A stretch of 64,000 nucleotides of DNA from an uncultured Acinetobacter sp. (GTDB lineage: Bacteria > Pseudomonadota > Gammaproteobacteria > Pseudomonadales > Moraxellaceae): NCBI RefSeq assembly GCF_943914805.1, contig NZ_CALUDM010000001.1:1-64000 (forward strand), read 5' to 3'. The notes beneath the pieces were generated by a model that was given only the letters and a program-made list of their open reading frames with translations, had not been told where the DNA came from and did not search any database. Below are positions 9,371 through 17,515 of this stretch, in pieces. The position numbers were made by a program, and so were the translations under genes. Numbering within the stretch: position 1 is the first letter of the stretch; every line of letters begins with the position of its first letter.

Positions 9371-10615
9371 TTATTTCAGTTTTGTGATTTTTTCGACTTC
9401 TTTCATGGTTTGCTTAATTGGTTCATAATTTAAAAACCAAAGCAGATCGACACGTTGATTTCTGTGTTGTTGAGCAAGCATATCAATGACACTTCTTTCC
9501 CCTCGTCCAACCAAATGTCTGCGATAAAAATAGACGATTAGGATTACGGTACACAACAGCATCACCATTAACATCATCCAAAAACCAACAGGATTTTTGA
9601 GCCCAGGAATAAATTCAAAATTCATTCCATAGACACCTGTTAATAATGTTAATGGTGCAAATACAGCCGTAATGATTGCAAGTATTCGCATATTTTCATT
9701 GGTTTGATTGGCAATCGCTGAAAAATGTAGATCAATTGCAGATTGTATCGCATTGCTTAAACGCACTGTATATTTTTGAATCCGTTCAACATGGCTGACG
9801 AGATCATCCACACGAACGAGCATCATGTCTTGTTTTTCAGTCTTTTTCTTTCCTTTCAGATGAGAGTAGTTTTCTACAATTTCATCTCTAAGCTCCTGTA
9901 AAGCATCAATTTGCTCTTCACATAAATTTTCGATTTGTTGAAAGCCTAAATTCTCTTGAAAAAGTTGGTGCCATTTGGAAAATCGACGATTGCCTTGTAG
10001 TAATTCTTGCTGCCAAAATTCAACACGTTTCGATAATGGACCACGTAAATCTAAATAGCCATCAATCATAATATTTAACAGTCGTAACGCTAAATCCAAA
10101 GGCGTAAGCGGCAGTTTTCGCGGTTTATTTTGCTCATCTAAACTTTTAGTGGTGACATTGCTGATTCGTGACAAATAACTCTCAAAAGTATGATTACCTT
10201 TTTCATGCACTGTAATCAAAACCTGTGAAGTTATAATAAAACTAATCGGAGAAGTCGCTAATCCATAGACATTTTCATACTGATCTGACGCATTCTCACC
10301 ATTATCAATTTGGTCATCAGGCGTAATCAGTTTGCGGAAAATGAGTAAATCGTACTCTTCCATCGCATCAAATGCGCAAGGATGATCTATATTTAAAATA
10401 TCTCGAATGTGATATTCATTAAGTTGAATACCCGTCGCATCCAAAACTTCTTTTTGCCATTGTTCAGCACGATTCACCACATCTTCACGGGTACAATCAA
10501 TCCAAATAAATTGCGGTTCTGCTTGAGAACTATTTTCTCGCTGTACACAGGTGTGGTGTTCATCTTGATGTTGAAAAAAATAAAATGTTTGCATAATCGC
10601 AATAATTGTTGGCAT
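9371..10615 (-). CDS. CorA-family magnesium/cobalt transporter
   Basis: Pentameric divalent-cation channel of the inner membrane. The long N-terminal cytosolic part is rich in acidic helices. Near residue 328 comes the selectivity signature YGMNF at the end of the first membrane helix (LAIITAVFAPLTLLTGVYGM), then a second helix (GFWMMLMVMLLCTVILIVYF) and an unusually long cytosolic tail of about 45 residues. The length, 414 residues, exceeds the E. coli CorA length. An alternative ATG at 10594 would remove seven residues and give MQTFYFF; neither start has a clear ribosome site. Mg2+, Co2+, Ni2+ or Zn2+ (ZntB-like) specificity cannot be separated by eye. Confidence 0.9.
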   Translation of the reverse strand: MPTIIAIMQTFYFFQHQDEHHTCVQRENSSQAEPQFIWIDCTREDVVNRAEQWQKEVLDATGIQLNEYHIRDILNIDHPCAFDAMEEYDLLIFRKLITPDDQIDNGENASDQYENVYGLATSPISFIITSQVLITVHEKGNHTFESYLSRISNVTTKSLDEQNKPRKLPLTPLDLALRLLNIMIDGYLDLRGPLSKRVEFWQQELLQGNRRFSKWHQLFQENLGFQQIENLCEEQIDALQELRDEIVENYSHLKGKKKTEKQDMMLVRVDDLVSHVERIQKYTVRLSNAIQSAIDLHFSAIANQTNENMRILAIITAVFAPLTLLTGVYGMNFEFIPGLKNPVGFWMMLMVMLLCTVILIVYFYRRHLVGRGERSVIDMLAQQHRNQRVDLLWFLNYEPIKQTMKEVEKITKLK

Positions 10616-10637
10616 TTCTTAATTTACATCATGCCAT

Positions 10638-10697
10638 AAAAAAAGCCCTGAACAAGCCAAAGTTATCACTTTGACAAAGCTCAGAGCCTTTTTAATC
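10638..10697. terminator. Bidirectional terminator between pnp and corA-like gene
   Basis: A long imperfect hairpin. On the minus strand, AAAAAGGCTCTGAGCTTTG pairs with a distal arm ending in CAGGGCTTTTTTT; on the plus strand the mirrored T-run is TTTTT. It sits 43 bases past the pnp stop and just before the corA-like start, so it most probably ends pnp transcription. Confidence 0.85.
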
Positions 10698-10740
10698 AAT
10701 TTTAATTCACATGAGTAAACTCATCTGAATATGCAAAAGA

Positions 10741-12834
10741 TTAAGCTTGATCTACATCTTTCATTGTTAATTTAATACGACCGCGGTTGTCTACATCTGC
10801 AACTTGTACTTTAACGTCTTGACCTTCAGCCAATACGTCAGACACGTTTGCAACACGTTCGTTAGAAATTTGAGAGATATGAAGTAAACCATCTGTACCC
10901 GGCATAATGTTTACAAACGCACCGAATTCAACGATACGAATCACTTTACCAACATAGATTTTACCTGGTTCAACTTCAGCAGTAAGTGCTTGGATTTTAG
11001 CGATAGCAGCTTGAGCAGCCGCTTTAGTTTCACCAAATACACGAACTGTACCGTTGTCTTCGATATCAATCGCTGCTTTAGTTTCTTCAGTGATTGCACG
11101 AATTGTCGCACCACCTTTACCAATAACATCACGGATCTTATCTGGGTTGATATTGATCACTTGGAATGTAGGCGCATGCATTGAAATTTCAGGGCGTGCA
11201 CGTGAAATCACTTGGTTCATTGCATTAAGGATATGCATACGACCCGCATACGCTTGATTTAACGCAGCTTCCATGATTTCTTCAGTGATACCTTCGATTT
11301 TGATATCCATTTGAAGTGCAGTAATACCGTTAGCAGAACCCGCTACTTTAAAGTCCATATCACCAAGATGATCTTCATCACCTAAGATGTCAGAAAGAAC
11401 TGCGAAACGCTCGCCTTCTTTCACTAGACCCATTGCGATACCCGCAACTGGTGCTTTAAGTGGAACACCTGCATCCATAAGTGATAATGAAGCACCACAA
11501 ACAGAAGCCATAGAAGATGAACCATTAGATTCAGTAATATCAGATACGATACGAATCACGTATGGGAAACGGTCAGCAGCAGGAAGAACAGCTTGTACAC
11601 CACGACGTGCTAAACGACCATGACCAATTTCACGACGCTTAGGACCAGATTCACGACCTGTTTCACCTACAGAATATGCAGGGAAGTTGTAGTGCAACAT
11701 GAAGTTGTCAGTTTTTGTACCTGAAAGTGTATCTACCATCAATGCATCACGTGTATTACCCAAAGTTGTTGTTACCAACGCCTGAGTTTCGCCACGAGTA
11801 AACAATGAAGAACCGTGTGCACGATCTAATACGCCTACTTGAACGTCTAAACCACGAACAGTTTTAGTATCACGACCATCAATACGTGGCTTACCTGACA
11901 AGATGTTGTCACGTACTGTACGGTATTTAAGGTCTTCAAATAATTCATTTAAATCATCTGCAATGCCTGTTTCGTCATTTTCTGGAACGAATTGAGCAAC
12001 TGCTTCAGCTTGTAATGCATCTAAAGCTGCATAACGATCATGTTTAACCGCAATGGTGTATGCTTCAGAGATTTTTGCTTCAAAAGCTTCTTTAAGTTTT
12101 GCACGAAGATCTTCGTTTTTAGCTGGAGCAGTCCAAGTTGACTCAGTTGCACCTGCTGCCGCAGCAAATTCTTTAATCGCTTGGATTGCGATTTGCATTT
12201 CGTCATGACCGAAAAGCACAGCACCTAACATTTGATCTTCTGAAAGTTCTTTCGCTTCAGATTCAACCATTAGAACTGCTGACTCTGTACCTGAAACAAC
12301 AAGGTCAAGATCGCTTTCTTTAAGTTGTTCTAAATTTGGGTTAAGAACATATTCACCGTTGATCAAACCAACACGTGCGCCAGCAATTGGACCACGGAAA
12401 GGAACACCTGCAATTGACATTGCAGCTGAAGTACCTAACATTGCAGCAATGTCAGCATCCATCGTTTTATCAGAAGAAACAACAGTTGCTGTTACTTGGA
12501 TTTCGTTATAGAAACCTTCTGGGAACAATGGGCGAATTGGACGGTCGATAAGACGTGAAATTAAAGTTTCAGCTTCTGAAGCACGACCTTCACGTTTACC
12601 ATAACCACCTGGAATACGACCAGCAGCATATTGTTTTTCTTGATAATTTACTGTTAATGGGAAGAAGTCTTGACCCGCTTTCGCTTTTGGTTGAGCAACA
12701 ACAGCAACAAGTACTGTTACGCCACCCATTGTAATCATTACAGTATTTGCTTGACGTGCAACACGACCTGTTTCAAGTACAACTTGGTGTTGGCCATATT
12801 GAAATTCTTTACGAATAACATTAAACATTGACAT
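10741..12834 (-). CDS. pnp: Polyribonucleotide nucleotidyltransferase (PNPase)
   Basis: Phosphorolytic 3'-to-5' exoribonuclease and component of the RNA degradosome, acting on mRNA and sRNA. The 697-residue chain shows two RNase PH domains separated by a helical linker, the catalytic-core pattern [12 protein letters not shown] in the first, and [13 protein letters not shown] opening the second. A KH domain with the GxxG loop ([11 protein letters not shown], near 560) and a C-terminal S1 domain ([18 protein letters not shown]) follow. The ATG at 12834 has AGGA 11 bases upstream; a second ATG two codons later is possible. It follows rpsO, as in most gammaproteobacteria. Confidence 0.98.
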   Translation of the reverse strand: MSMFNVIRKEFQYGQHQVVLETGRVARQANTVMITMGGVTVLVAVVAQPKAKAGQDFFPLTVNYQEKQYAAGRIPGGYGKREGRASEAETLISRLIDRPIRPLFPEGFYNEIQVTATVVSSDKTMDADIAAMLGTSAAMSIAGVPFRGPIAGARVGLINGEYVLNPNLEQLKESDLDLVVSGTESAVLMVESEAKELSEDQMLGAVLFGHDEMQIAIQAIKEFAAAAGATESTWTAPAKNEDLRAKLKEAFEAKISEAYTIAVKHDRYAALDALQAEAVAQFVPENDETGIADDLNELFEDLKYRTVRDNILSGKPRIDGRDTKTVRGLDVQVGVLDRAHGSSLFTRGETQALVTTTLGNTRDALMVDTLSGTKTDNFMLHYNFPAYSVGETGRESGPKRREIGHGRLARRGVQAVLPAADRFPYVIRIVSDITESNGSSSMASVCGASLSLMDAGVPLKAPVAGIAMGLVKEGERFAVLSDILGDEDHLGDMDFKVAGSANGITALQMDIKIEGITEEIMEAALNQAYAGRMHILNAMNQVISRARPEISMHAPTFQVININPDKIRDVIGKGGATIRAITEETKAAIDIEDNGTVRVFGETKAAAQAAIAKIQALTAEVEPGKIYVGKVIRIVEFGAFVNIMPGTDGLLHISQISNERVANVSDVLAEGQDVKVQVADVDNRGRIKLTMKDVDQA

Positions 12835-12867
12835 GTATTTTTATTTCCTAGTTCTTTTGAACAGTTA

Positions 12868-12947
12868 TTCTAGTGGAGACCCCTAAGGTTTGGCATTCAT
12901 TTTAACCACATAAATGACAAAGCTTAGAAGCCGACCTCACTAGAGAA
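12868..12947 (-). promoter_or_regulatory. pnp leader long hairpin (probable RNase III/PNPase autoregulation site)
   Basis: In the pnp leader, outer arms based on CTAGTGAG and CTCCACTAG enclose an inner imperfect duplex (TCTAAGCTTTGTCATTT with AAATGAATGCCAAACCTTAG). In E. coli an equivalent long leader stem is cut by RNase III and then degraded by PNPase, giving autorepression. The sequence here is not the E. coli one; only position and shape agree. Confidence 0.6.
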
Positions 12948-12961
12948 TAAACACTAATTTT

Positions 12962-12995
12962 AAACACAAAGAAGGAGCGAAACATTCGCCCCTTC
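12962..12995 (-). terminator. rpsO intrinsic terminator
   Basis: On the minus strand, GAAGGGGCGAA, loop TGT, then TTCGCTCCTTC followed by TTTGTGTTT. The stem has one G-U pair. It lies about 90 bases after the rpsO stop and probably attenuates rather than abolishes read-through into pnp. A second small hairpin (GATCTAG/CTAGATC, 13000-13020) precedes it. Confidence 0.8.
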
Positions 12996-13085
12996 CAATG
13001 ATCTAGTCAAAAGCTAGATCGACTTTAGTTTTCATCAATACAGCATTCAGCATGCAATAATCCGAAAATAAAAGTTTAAATCGAA

Positions 13086-13355
13086 TTAACGACGTAAACC
13101 TAAAGCAGCAATCAAATCGCTATAACGAGTAGCATCTTTACCTTTAAGGTAATCAAGAAGCTTACGACGTTGGTTAACCATACGAATCAAACCACGACGG
13201 CTATGATGGTCGTGTTTATGTTCTTTAAAGTGACCTTGCAAATCATTGATTTGAGCAGTCAATAAAGCAACTTGTACTTCTGGTGAACCAGTGTCATTTT
13301 CAGCACGAGCGAATTTCGCAACGATCTCTGCGCGATCTGTATTTGTTAAAGCCAT
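13086..13355 (-). CDS. rpsO: 30S ribosomal protein S15
   Basis: Primary-binding small-subunit protein contacting the central domain of 16S rRNA. The 89 residues match the universal S15 pattern, including [20 protein letters not shown] and the RNA-binding [20 protein letters not shown]. The start is ATG with GGAG 8 bases upstream. It is followed by pnp on the same strand, the conserved arrangement. The upstream leader has three small hairpins that could hold an S15 autoregulatory site. Confidence 0.99.
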   Translation of the reverse strand: MALTNTDRAEIVAKFARAENDTGSPEVQVALLTAQINDLQGHFKEHKHDHHSRRGLIRMVNQRRKLLDYLKGKDATRYSDLIAALGLRR

Positions 13356-13383
13356 TCGATTTCTCCGAGATGCTTATATATAC

Positions 13384-13445
13384 TTGATAAAAATCAATTT
13401 AATGAAAAACATTAACTTTGACTGCCGTGCATCACTACAGCAGTC
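13384..13445 (-). promoter_or_regulatory. Structured rpsO leader, candidate S15 autoregulatory RNA
   Basis: Three consecutive inverted repeats lie upstream of the rpsO start: GACTGC/GCAGTC with a 14-base loop (13420-13445), AATG/CATT with a five-base loop (13401-13413), and TTGAT/ATCAA with a four-base loop (13384-13397). S15 represses its own translation in several bacteria through unrelated leader folds, so this is a position-based inference. Confidence 0.4.
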
Positions 13446-13708
13446 GCCTATTTTAAAGGAACTACCCTAAGATTGCAAAATTATCGTGGTGATATTTGTC
13501 GTTTATCTTCTGAGCCAATCCTGTTTATTGATGCACCCGACATTTTCCTTATGAGAAAGAACTGAGACAAAATTAAGAAAACTCAAAATAATTGAAGGGT
13601 TTGCCCAAGCTGATCTAAAAACCTTACTTGCAAATTTATAATTAAGCTTTGGCAGTTAGGACACTGACAATAAAAGGTTCTAAAGGCAGACTGGCACATA
13701 TAAAAAAA

Positions 13709-15022
13709 ATGATGGAATACAATGTGAAAATATTTTCAACCAATACCTGTTACGTGCCAAAGGATTTAAGCACCGTTACACAGTCAAAGCATGAAGTTGC
13801 CGCAGAACTTGGGGGAATGACTGATGCACAAGTACAAAAAATTTGGCACAGCATTGAGTCTTTATACAAAACAGGGAATCACCCGTTAATTAGCGTTTGC
13901 ATACGACGTAAAGGGCAAATGATTTTAAATCGTAGTCTAGGCTATGCACAGGGCAACACAGCCAATGGCTTAGCGAAAGACGCCCTGATTGCCACTCCTG
14001 ATTCCCCTGTATGTTTATTTTCAGCATCTAAAATCGTGACCGCCATGTTGATCCATATGTTGGATGAAACAGGTGAAATCAATTTGCTTGATCCGATTAG
14101 CCATTACATCCCTGAATATGCTCAGAATGGTAAAAGTCGTGCCACGATTTTTCATTTATTGTCACATCGTGGTGGTATTCCTCGCATTGAAATGGAAGTC
14201 ACACCTGAATTATTGTTTGATCGTGAGCAGATTTTACATCATCTTTTTGCAGCAAAACCGTTACTCCCTGCAGGCACACATCTTGCCTACCATGCAGTGA
14301 CCGCAGGTTATGTGTTAGGAGAACTGATTGAACGCGTGACTGGGCAAGATATTCGTCAGTTTCTACATGAACGCATTGAAAAACCAATGGGAATGGATTA
14401 CTTCAACTACGGGTTAAAGTCTAAGTTGCGTGATCAAGTTGCATTGAGTGCTGCAACTGGGATTCACCCCAAATTAGGCACTGATTTTTATTTAGATCAT
14501 GTCTTAGGTGGTGGTTTAGAACTTGCTGTAGACGTAACCAATGACCATCGTTTCATGGATACCATTTGCCCAGCAGGAAATATTTATACCAGTGCTGAAC
14601 AAGCCAATCGTTTCTTTGAAATGTTGCTCAATGGCGGTGAATACAATGGTACACAGATTATGAGCCCTCAAACTGTTTTCCGTGCAACTTTACCAACTTC
14701 CGCAACAAGTATAGATCGTACACTTTTAGCACCGATGCGTTATGCACTGGGGCCAATGCTCGGTAATAATCCAGTCGGAATCTTTGGCCCACATACAGGA
14801 CAGGCTTTTGGACATTTAGGTTTTTCTAATATTCTATGTTGGGCAGATCCTGAACGTGATATCAGTGTCAGTATTCTAAATACAGGAAAATCTGTTGTAG
14901 GTACACATCTGAAATCTTTAGCTAATGTGTTATTGCAGATTTCTACTCAATGTCCAAAAATTCCAAAAGCACAACGCCGTTCTTTATTCAGTACTGACCG
15001 CACCACAATGGATTTGGTTTAA
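13709..15022 (+). CDS. Serine hydrolase of the beta-lactamase/EstB family
   Basis: Class C beta-lactamase-like serine hydrolase, probably an esterase. The nucleophile motif S-x-x-K is present as SASK (Ser105, Lys108), and a Tyr element YHAVTAGYVLGEL near 194 supplies the second catalytic motif. A C-terminal GHLGFSNILCWADPERD occupies the KTG-like position but lacks K-T-G, favouring an esterase over a true beta-lactamase. No signal peptide is evident. Start choice is uncertain: ATG at 13709 (437 residues), ATG at 13712, or an in-frame TTG at 13649 adding 20 residues; none has a good ribosome site. The gene is monocistronic and ends at a strong terminator. Confidence 0.85.
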   Translation: MMEYNVKIFSTNTCYVPKDLSTVTQSKHEVAAELGGMTDAQVQKIWHSIESLYKTGNHPLISVCIRRKGQMILNRSLGYAQGNTANGLAKDALIATPDSPVCLFSASKIVTAMLIHMLDETGEINLLDPISHYIPEYAQNGKSRATIFHLLSHRGGIPRIEMEVTPELLFDREQILHHLFAAKPLLPAGTHLAYHAVTAGYVLGELIERVTGQDIRQFLHERIEKPMGMDYFNYGLKSKLRDQVALSAATGIHPKLGTDFYLDHVLGGGLELAVDVTNDHRFMDTICPAGNIYTSAEQANRFFEMLLNGGEYNGTQIMSPQTVFRATLPTSATSIDRTLLAPMRYALGPMLGNNPVGIFGPHTGQAFGHLGFSNILCWADPERDISVSILNTGKSVVGTHLKSLANVLLQISTQCPKIPKAQRRSLFSTDRTTMDLV

Positions 15023-15079
15023 TTCAAAATCACACCATAATATATTTTAAGGCAGATATTTGTTTTAGAACCGTTCTAA

Positions 15080-15115
15080 TAAAAAAGCCCTAAGATTACG
15101 CTTAGGGCTTTTCCA
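15080..15115 (+). terminator. Terminator of the serine hydrolase gene
   Basis: AAAAAAGCCCTAAG, a five-base loop, then CTTAGGGCTTTT form a clean intrinsic terminator about 60 bases after the stop codon. The A-run on the 5' side makes it usable in both directions. Confidence 0.9.
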
Positions 15116-15414
15116 TTTACGCTGTAATTTCTTATTTTTTCATTGTTGTTTTTTAATTTATTATTTTTATTTTCCGTGCCCATTCACGTTTTATTAATAC
15201 GGTCCATGTTCTTAATTTTTCGCATTTCCTTATGTTTTGTATTGTGACAGATTTATTTTCCAACAAAAGTCGTATTTTTCACCTTTTCCTGTACGAAATA
15301 ACCCACATTAGGTAAACAATGAGAGTTTAAATCGAGGCAGACTATTAATATTTTATAAATGACCAGTGTTATAGACTGAAACTTTGAGTAAACGAAATAC
15401 AAAATCGTAGCAAA
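15116..15414. other. AT-rich spacer without recognised gene
   Basis: Between the serine hydrolase terminator and the recD-side terminator. Short open stretches exist on the minus strand (about 40 codons) but none combines a start codon, ribosome site and plausible composition. Nothing else is recognised. Confidence 0.4.
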
Positions 15415-15452
15415 TAAAAAAGCCCTGTAGTCTCTCCCAAAACTACAAGGCT
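15415..15452 (-). terminator. Terminator of the recCBD transcript or of a downstream small RNA
   Basis: On the minus strand, AGCCTTGTAGT, a ten-base loop with GGGAGAG, then ACTACAGGGCT and a T-run. It lies about 215 bases beyond the recD stop, an unusually long distance for a simple operon terminator. Confidence 0.85.
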
Positions 15453-15640
15453 TAGCGGCTGTAAGTTTCCTCTTATCACTTACATCATGTAAGTTCGCAG
15501 TCTCTCGACTTTAACTCGTTATTATTATGTGATTTTACTCAACGATCCTTGCTGAGCTCTTTATGGACTCATCATCTCAGAAAGCCTTGTGAAGCTCTAT
15601 GCGCTAATATCTCGAATTCATGTAAGCAATTTCGTACATA
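15420..15640 (-). ncRNA. Candidate structured small RNA or 3' UTR downstream of recD
   Basis: The interval between the recD stop and the terminator is densely folded on the minus strand: AGTC-GAGA-GACT (15499-15510), CTTACAT/ATGTAAG (15479-15493), an alternative GTAAGT/ACTTAC pairing (15461-15483), and a hairpin with an AAGGATC loop near 15541-15560. The 8-mer GAGAGACT occurs twice. No open frame explains it. It does not match 6S, tmRNA, RNase P or 4.5S motifs that I know. The 5' end is unknown. A small RNA and a long structured 3' UTR are both possible. Confidence 0.4.
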
Positions 15641-15668
15641 ACGTAAATTAGTTACATTTCATTAACAA

Positions 15669-17432
15669 TTATTTGTTTTTATTAATTTTACTAACCAATC
15701 CACTCATTCTAATGGTTGCAATGCTCAAAGATTGTCTAAATGCATTTTTATCGACCAGTAAACTCACCACAGACTTGGCGCGTGTTATTGCTGTGTAAAT
15801 CAGTTCTTGGCTTAAAAGTTTTGTTGCAGCCTTATCCAAGACCACAGCAGTATGGGTAAACTCTGAACCTTGTGACTTATGAATGGTCAGTACAAAAGCA
15901 GTTTGAATGGCTTTAGGCAGCCGAGTGGCAGAAATCCATTTATTTAAACTTGGGAAAAATACTTCAAATTGTTCAGCTTGTTGTCTGTGTTTAAAACAGA
16001 TTCCAATATCACCGTTGGATAGTCCCAATTGATAATCATTATAAGTCATCATCACAGGGCGTCCGACATACCAATCGCCTTGACGGTATAAAGTTGGAAG
16101 CGCTTCAAATAAAGCCCTTTCCATTTCTAGATTTAAAGTATTTAGACCAAACTGACCATGCCGTACGGCGGTAAGTATTCGATATTGATCAAATGCTTGG
16201 GTAACTGAATCGATGTAATCATTCGAATTTTCAGCATTGAGATATTCTTTTAAACTTTGAAAATACTGCTGAAATCCCCAACTCAATTTCTGATAATACG
16301 AAGCTAAATCTGTTTGGGGAATATCTTCAGGTAAATATTCCAGTTGAATGATATCTTGCATATCTTTTTGCAAAATAATCGGCTGCAATTCAGACGCCTG
16401 CACCACTTCATTTTCAAAATGGCTGAGTAATGTTGTTGGGTCAATATCAGATTGTTTTTGCGCCTGAATAAATTGCGCCATTTTCCCAATCAGGGCATCA
16501 CCTTTAAAACGCTGACTGTTTAATAAATGGCTACGATTTTCTTGTAATGATGCAACTTGTTGTAAATCCGCAAGAACCGATCCAACATCTACCGAAGCAA
16601 GCTGATTGGCATCGCCCAATAAAATCAATCGACAATGATCAGGAACAGCTTCAAATAATAACGTTGCGAGATTTAAATCCAGCATCGATGCTTCATCAAT
16701 CACAATCACGTCGTAAGGCAAGGGTTGTCGCTGATTAAAACGTGGCAATTGTTGATGACCTAAGCCCAATAAACGATGAATCGTGATGGGATTAAATTGA
16801 TCTAAACGTAGACCAAACTTTTGTAATTTAGGATCTAATAATGACTTTTGTAATGCCTCACCCATACGTTGTGCAGCCTTACCTGTTGGTGCGGCCATAG
16901 CAATACGAATATTTGGAATAGCGTGATGTAATACGGCAATAATCCGTGCCAAAGTGTATGTTTTACCTGTCCCTGGCCCACCTGTAATGATATTAAAAGC
17001 ATGTTGCGCAACGCTATTTAAAGCAGCTTTTTGATACACATCCGTCAGGAGATCATCAAAAGAAGCAACATCAATAGGCTGTATTTTTTGTTGTTTTAAC
17101 CGAATGACTTGGGTTGCTAATCGTTGCTCTAATTTCCAATAACGATAGAGATAAAGATATTGCGCATCGTAAACAAAAGGCACCACCTGATTTTGTGTCA
17201 CATCTTCTGATAAGGCGAGCTCTGATAAAGCGAGATGACCCAAGCTTTGTATATTTTGCCCTTGTTGTGCAATACAACTATCCCCTTGCAAATTTGCTTC
17301 CAGCACTTTTTCAATCAGTAATTTCGCCTGATCGAGCTGATGTGGGTCTGTGGAAAACTGCTGTAACAGATACTGACTCCACACCGCTATCCATTGCGGT
17401 GTTTGAATGTCCAAATCTTGTTTATTTTCCAC
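15669..17432 (-). CDS. recD: RecBCD exonuclease V alpha subunit RecD
   Basis: Fast 5'-to-3' superfamily 1 helicase of the RecBCD complex, which processes double-strand ends for recombination and degrades foreign linear DNA. The 587-residue chain has Walker A GGPGTGKTYTLARI near 151, a DEAS box (VIDEASMLDLNLA), TIHKSQGSEF and the C-terminal IYTAITRAKS motif. The start is GTG at 17432, supported by a GAGG ribosome site 8 bases upstream. It lies 83 bases after the recB stop, and this spacer plus the start codon hold a phased array of DnaA-box-like sequences. Confidence 0.96.
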   Translation of the reverse strand: MENKQDLDIQTPQWIAVWSQYLLQQFSTDPHQLDQAKLLIEKVLEANLQGDSCIAQQGQNIQSLGHLALSELALSEDVTQNQVVPFVYDAQYLYLYRYWKLEQRLATQVIRLKQQKIQPIDVASFDDLLTDVYQKAALNSVAQHAFNIITGGPGTGKTYTLARIIAVLHHAIPNIRIAMAAPTGKAAQRMGEALQKSLLDPKLQKFGLRLDQFNPITIHRLLGLGHQQLPRFNQRQPLPYDVIVIDEASMLDLNLATLLFEAVPDHCRLILLGDANQLASVDVGSVLADLQQVASLQENRSHLLNSQRFKGDALIGKMAQFIQAQKQSDIDPTTLLSHFENEVVQASELQPIILQKDMQDIIQLEYLPEDIPQTDLASYYQKLSWGFQQYFQSLKEYLNAENSNDYIDSVTQAFDQYRILTAVRHGQFGLNTLNLEMERALFEALPTLYRQGDWYVGRPVMMTYNDYQLGLSNGDIGICFKHRQQAEQFEVFFPSLNKWISATRLPKAIQTAFVLTIHKSQGSEFTHTAVVLDKAATKLLSQELIYTAITRAKSVVSLLVDKNAFRQSLSIATIRMSGLVSKINKNK

Positions 17433-17481
17433 ACAGTTATCCTCAGAGTTATCTACAAGGTTTTAAACATAGTTATCCACA
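17425..17481 (+). repeat. Array of five DnaA-box-like 9-mers at exact 12-base spacing
   Basis: Read on the plus strand, TTTTCCACA (17425), TTATCCTCA (17437), TTATCTACA (17449), TTTTAAACA (17461) and TTATCCACA (17473) start exactly 12 bases apart. The first and last match the DnaA consensus TTWTNCACA; the others differ by one or more positions. An AT-rich tract (17485-17514) follows. Part is constrained by the recD ribosome site (complement of TTATCCTC) and the GTG start. Binding by DnaA is an inference. Confidence 0.55.
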
Positions 17482-17515
17482 TGATAACTATATATTAATA
17501 AAAGAATAAAGCTAC

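Noticed and set aside
13649..13708. TTG start extending the serine hydrolase by 20 residues
   Set aside because: No ribosome site, and the added residues are unlike a signal peptide; kept only as an alternative.
15130..15300. Short minus-strand peptide frames in the spacer
   Set aside because: The ATG frame stops after 13 codons, and the 40-codon frame lacks a start.
15420..15640. 6S RNA, tmRNA, RNase P RNA or 4.5S RNA
   Set aside because: None of the conserved motifs of these RNAs is present on either strand.
17114..17509. 131-codon open frame antisense to the recD 5' end
   Set aside because: It is the mirror of well-supported recD coding sequence and has no ribosome site or recognisable domain.
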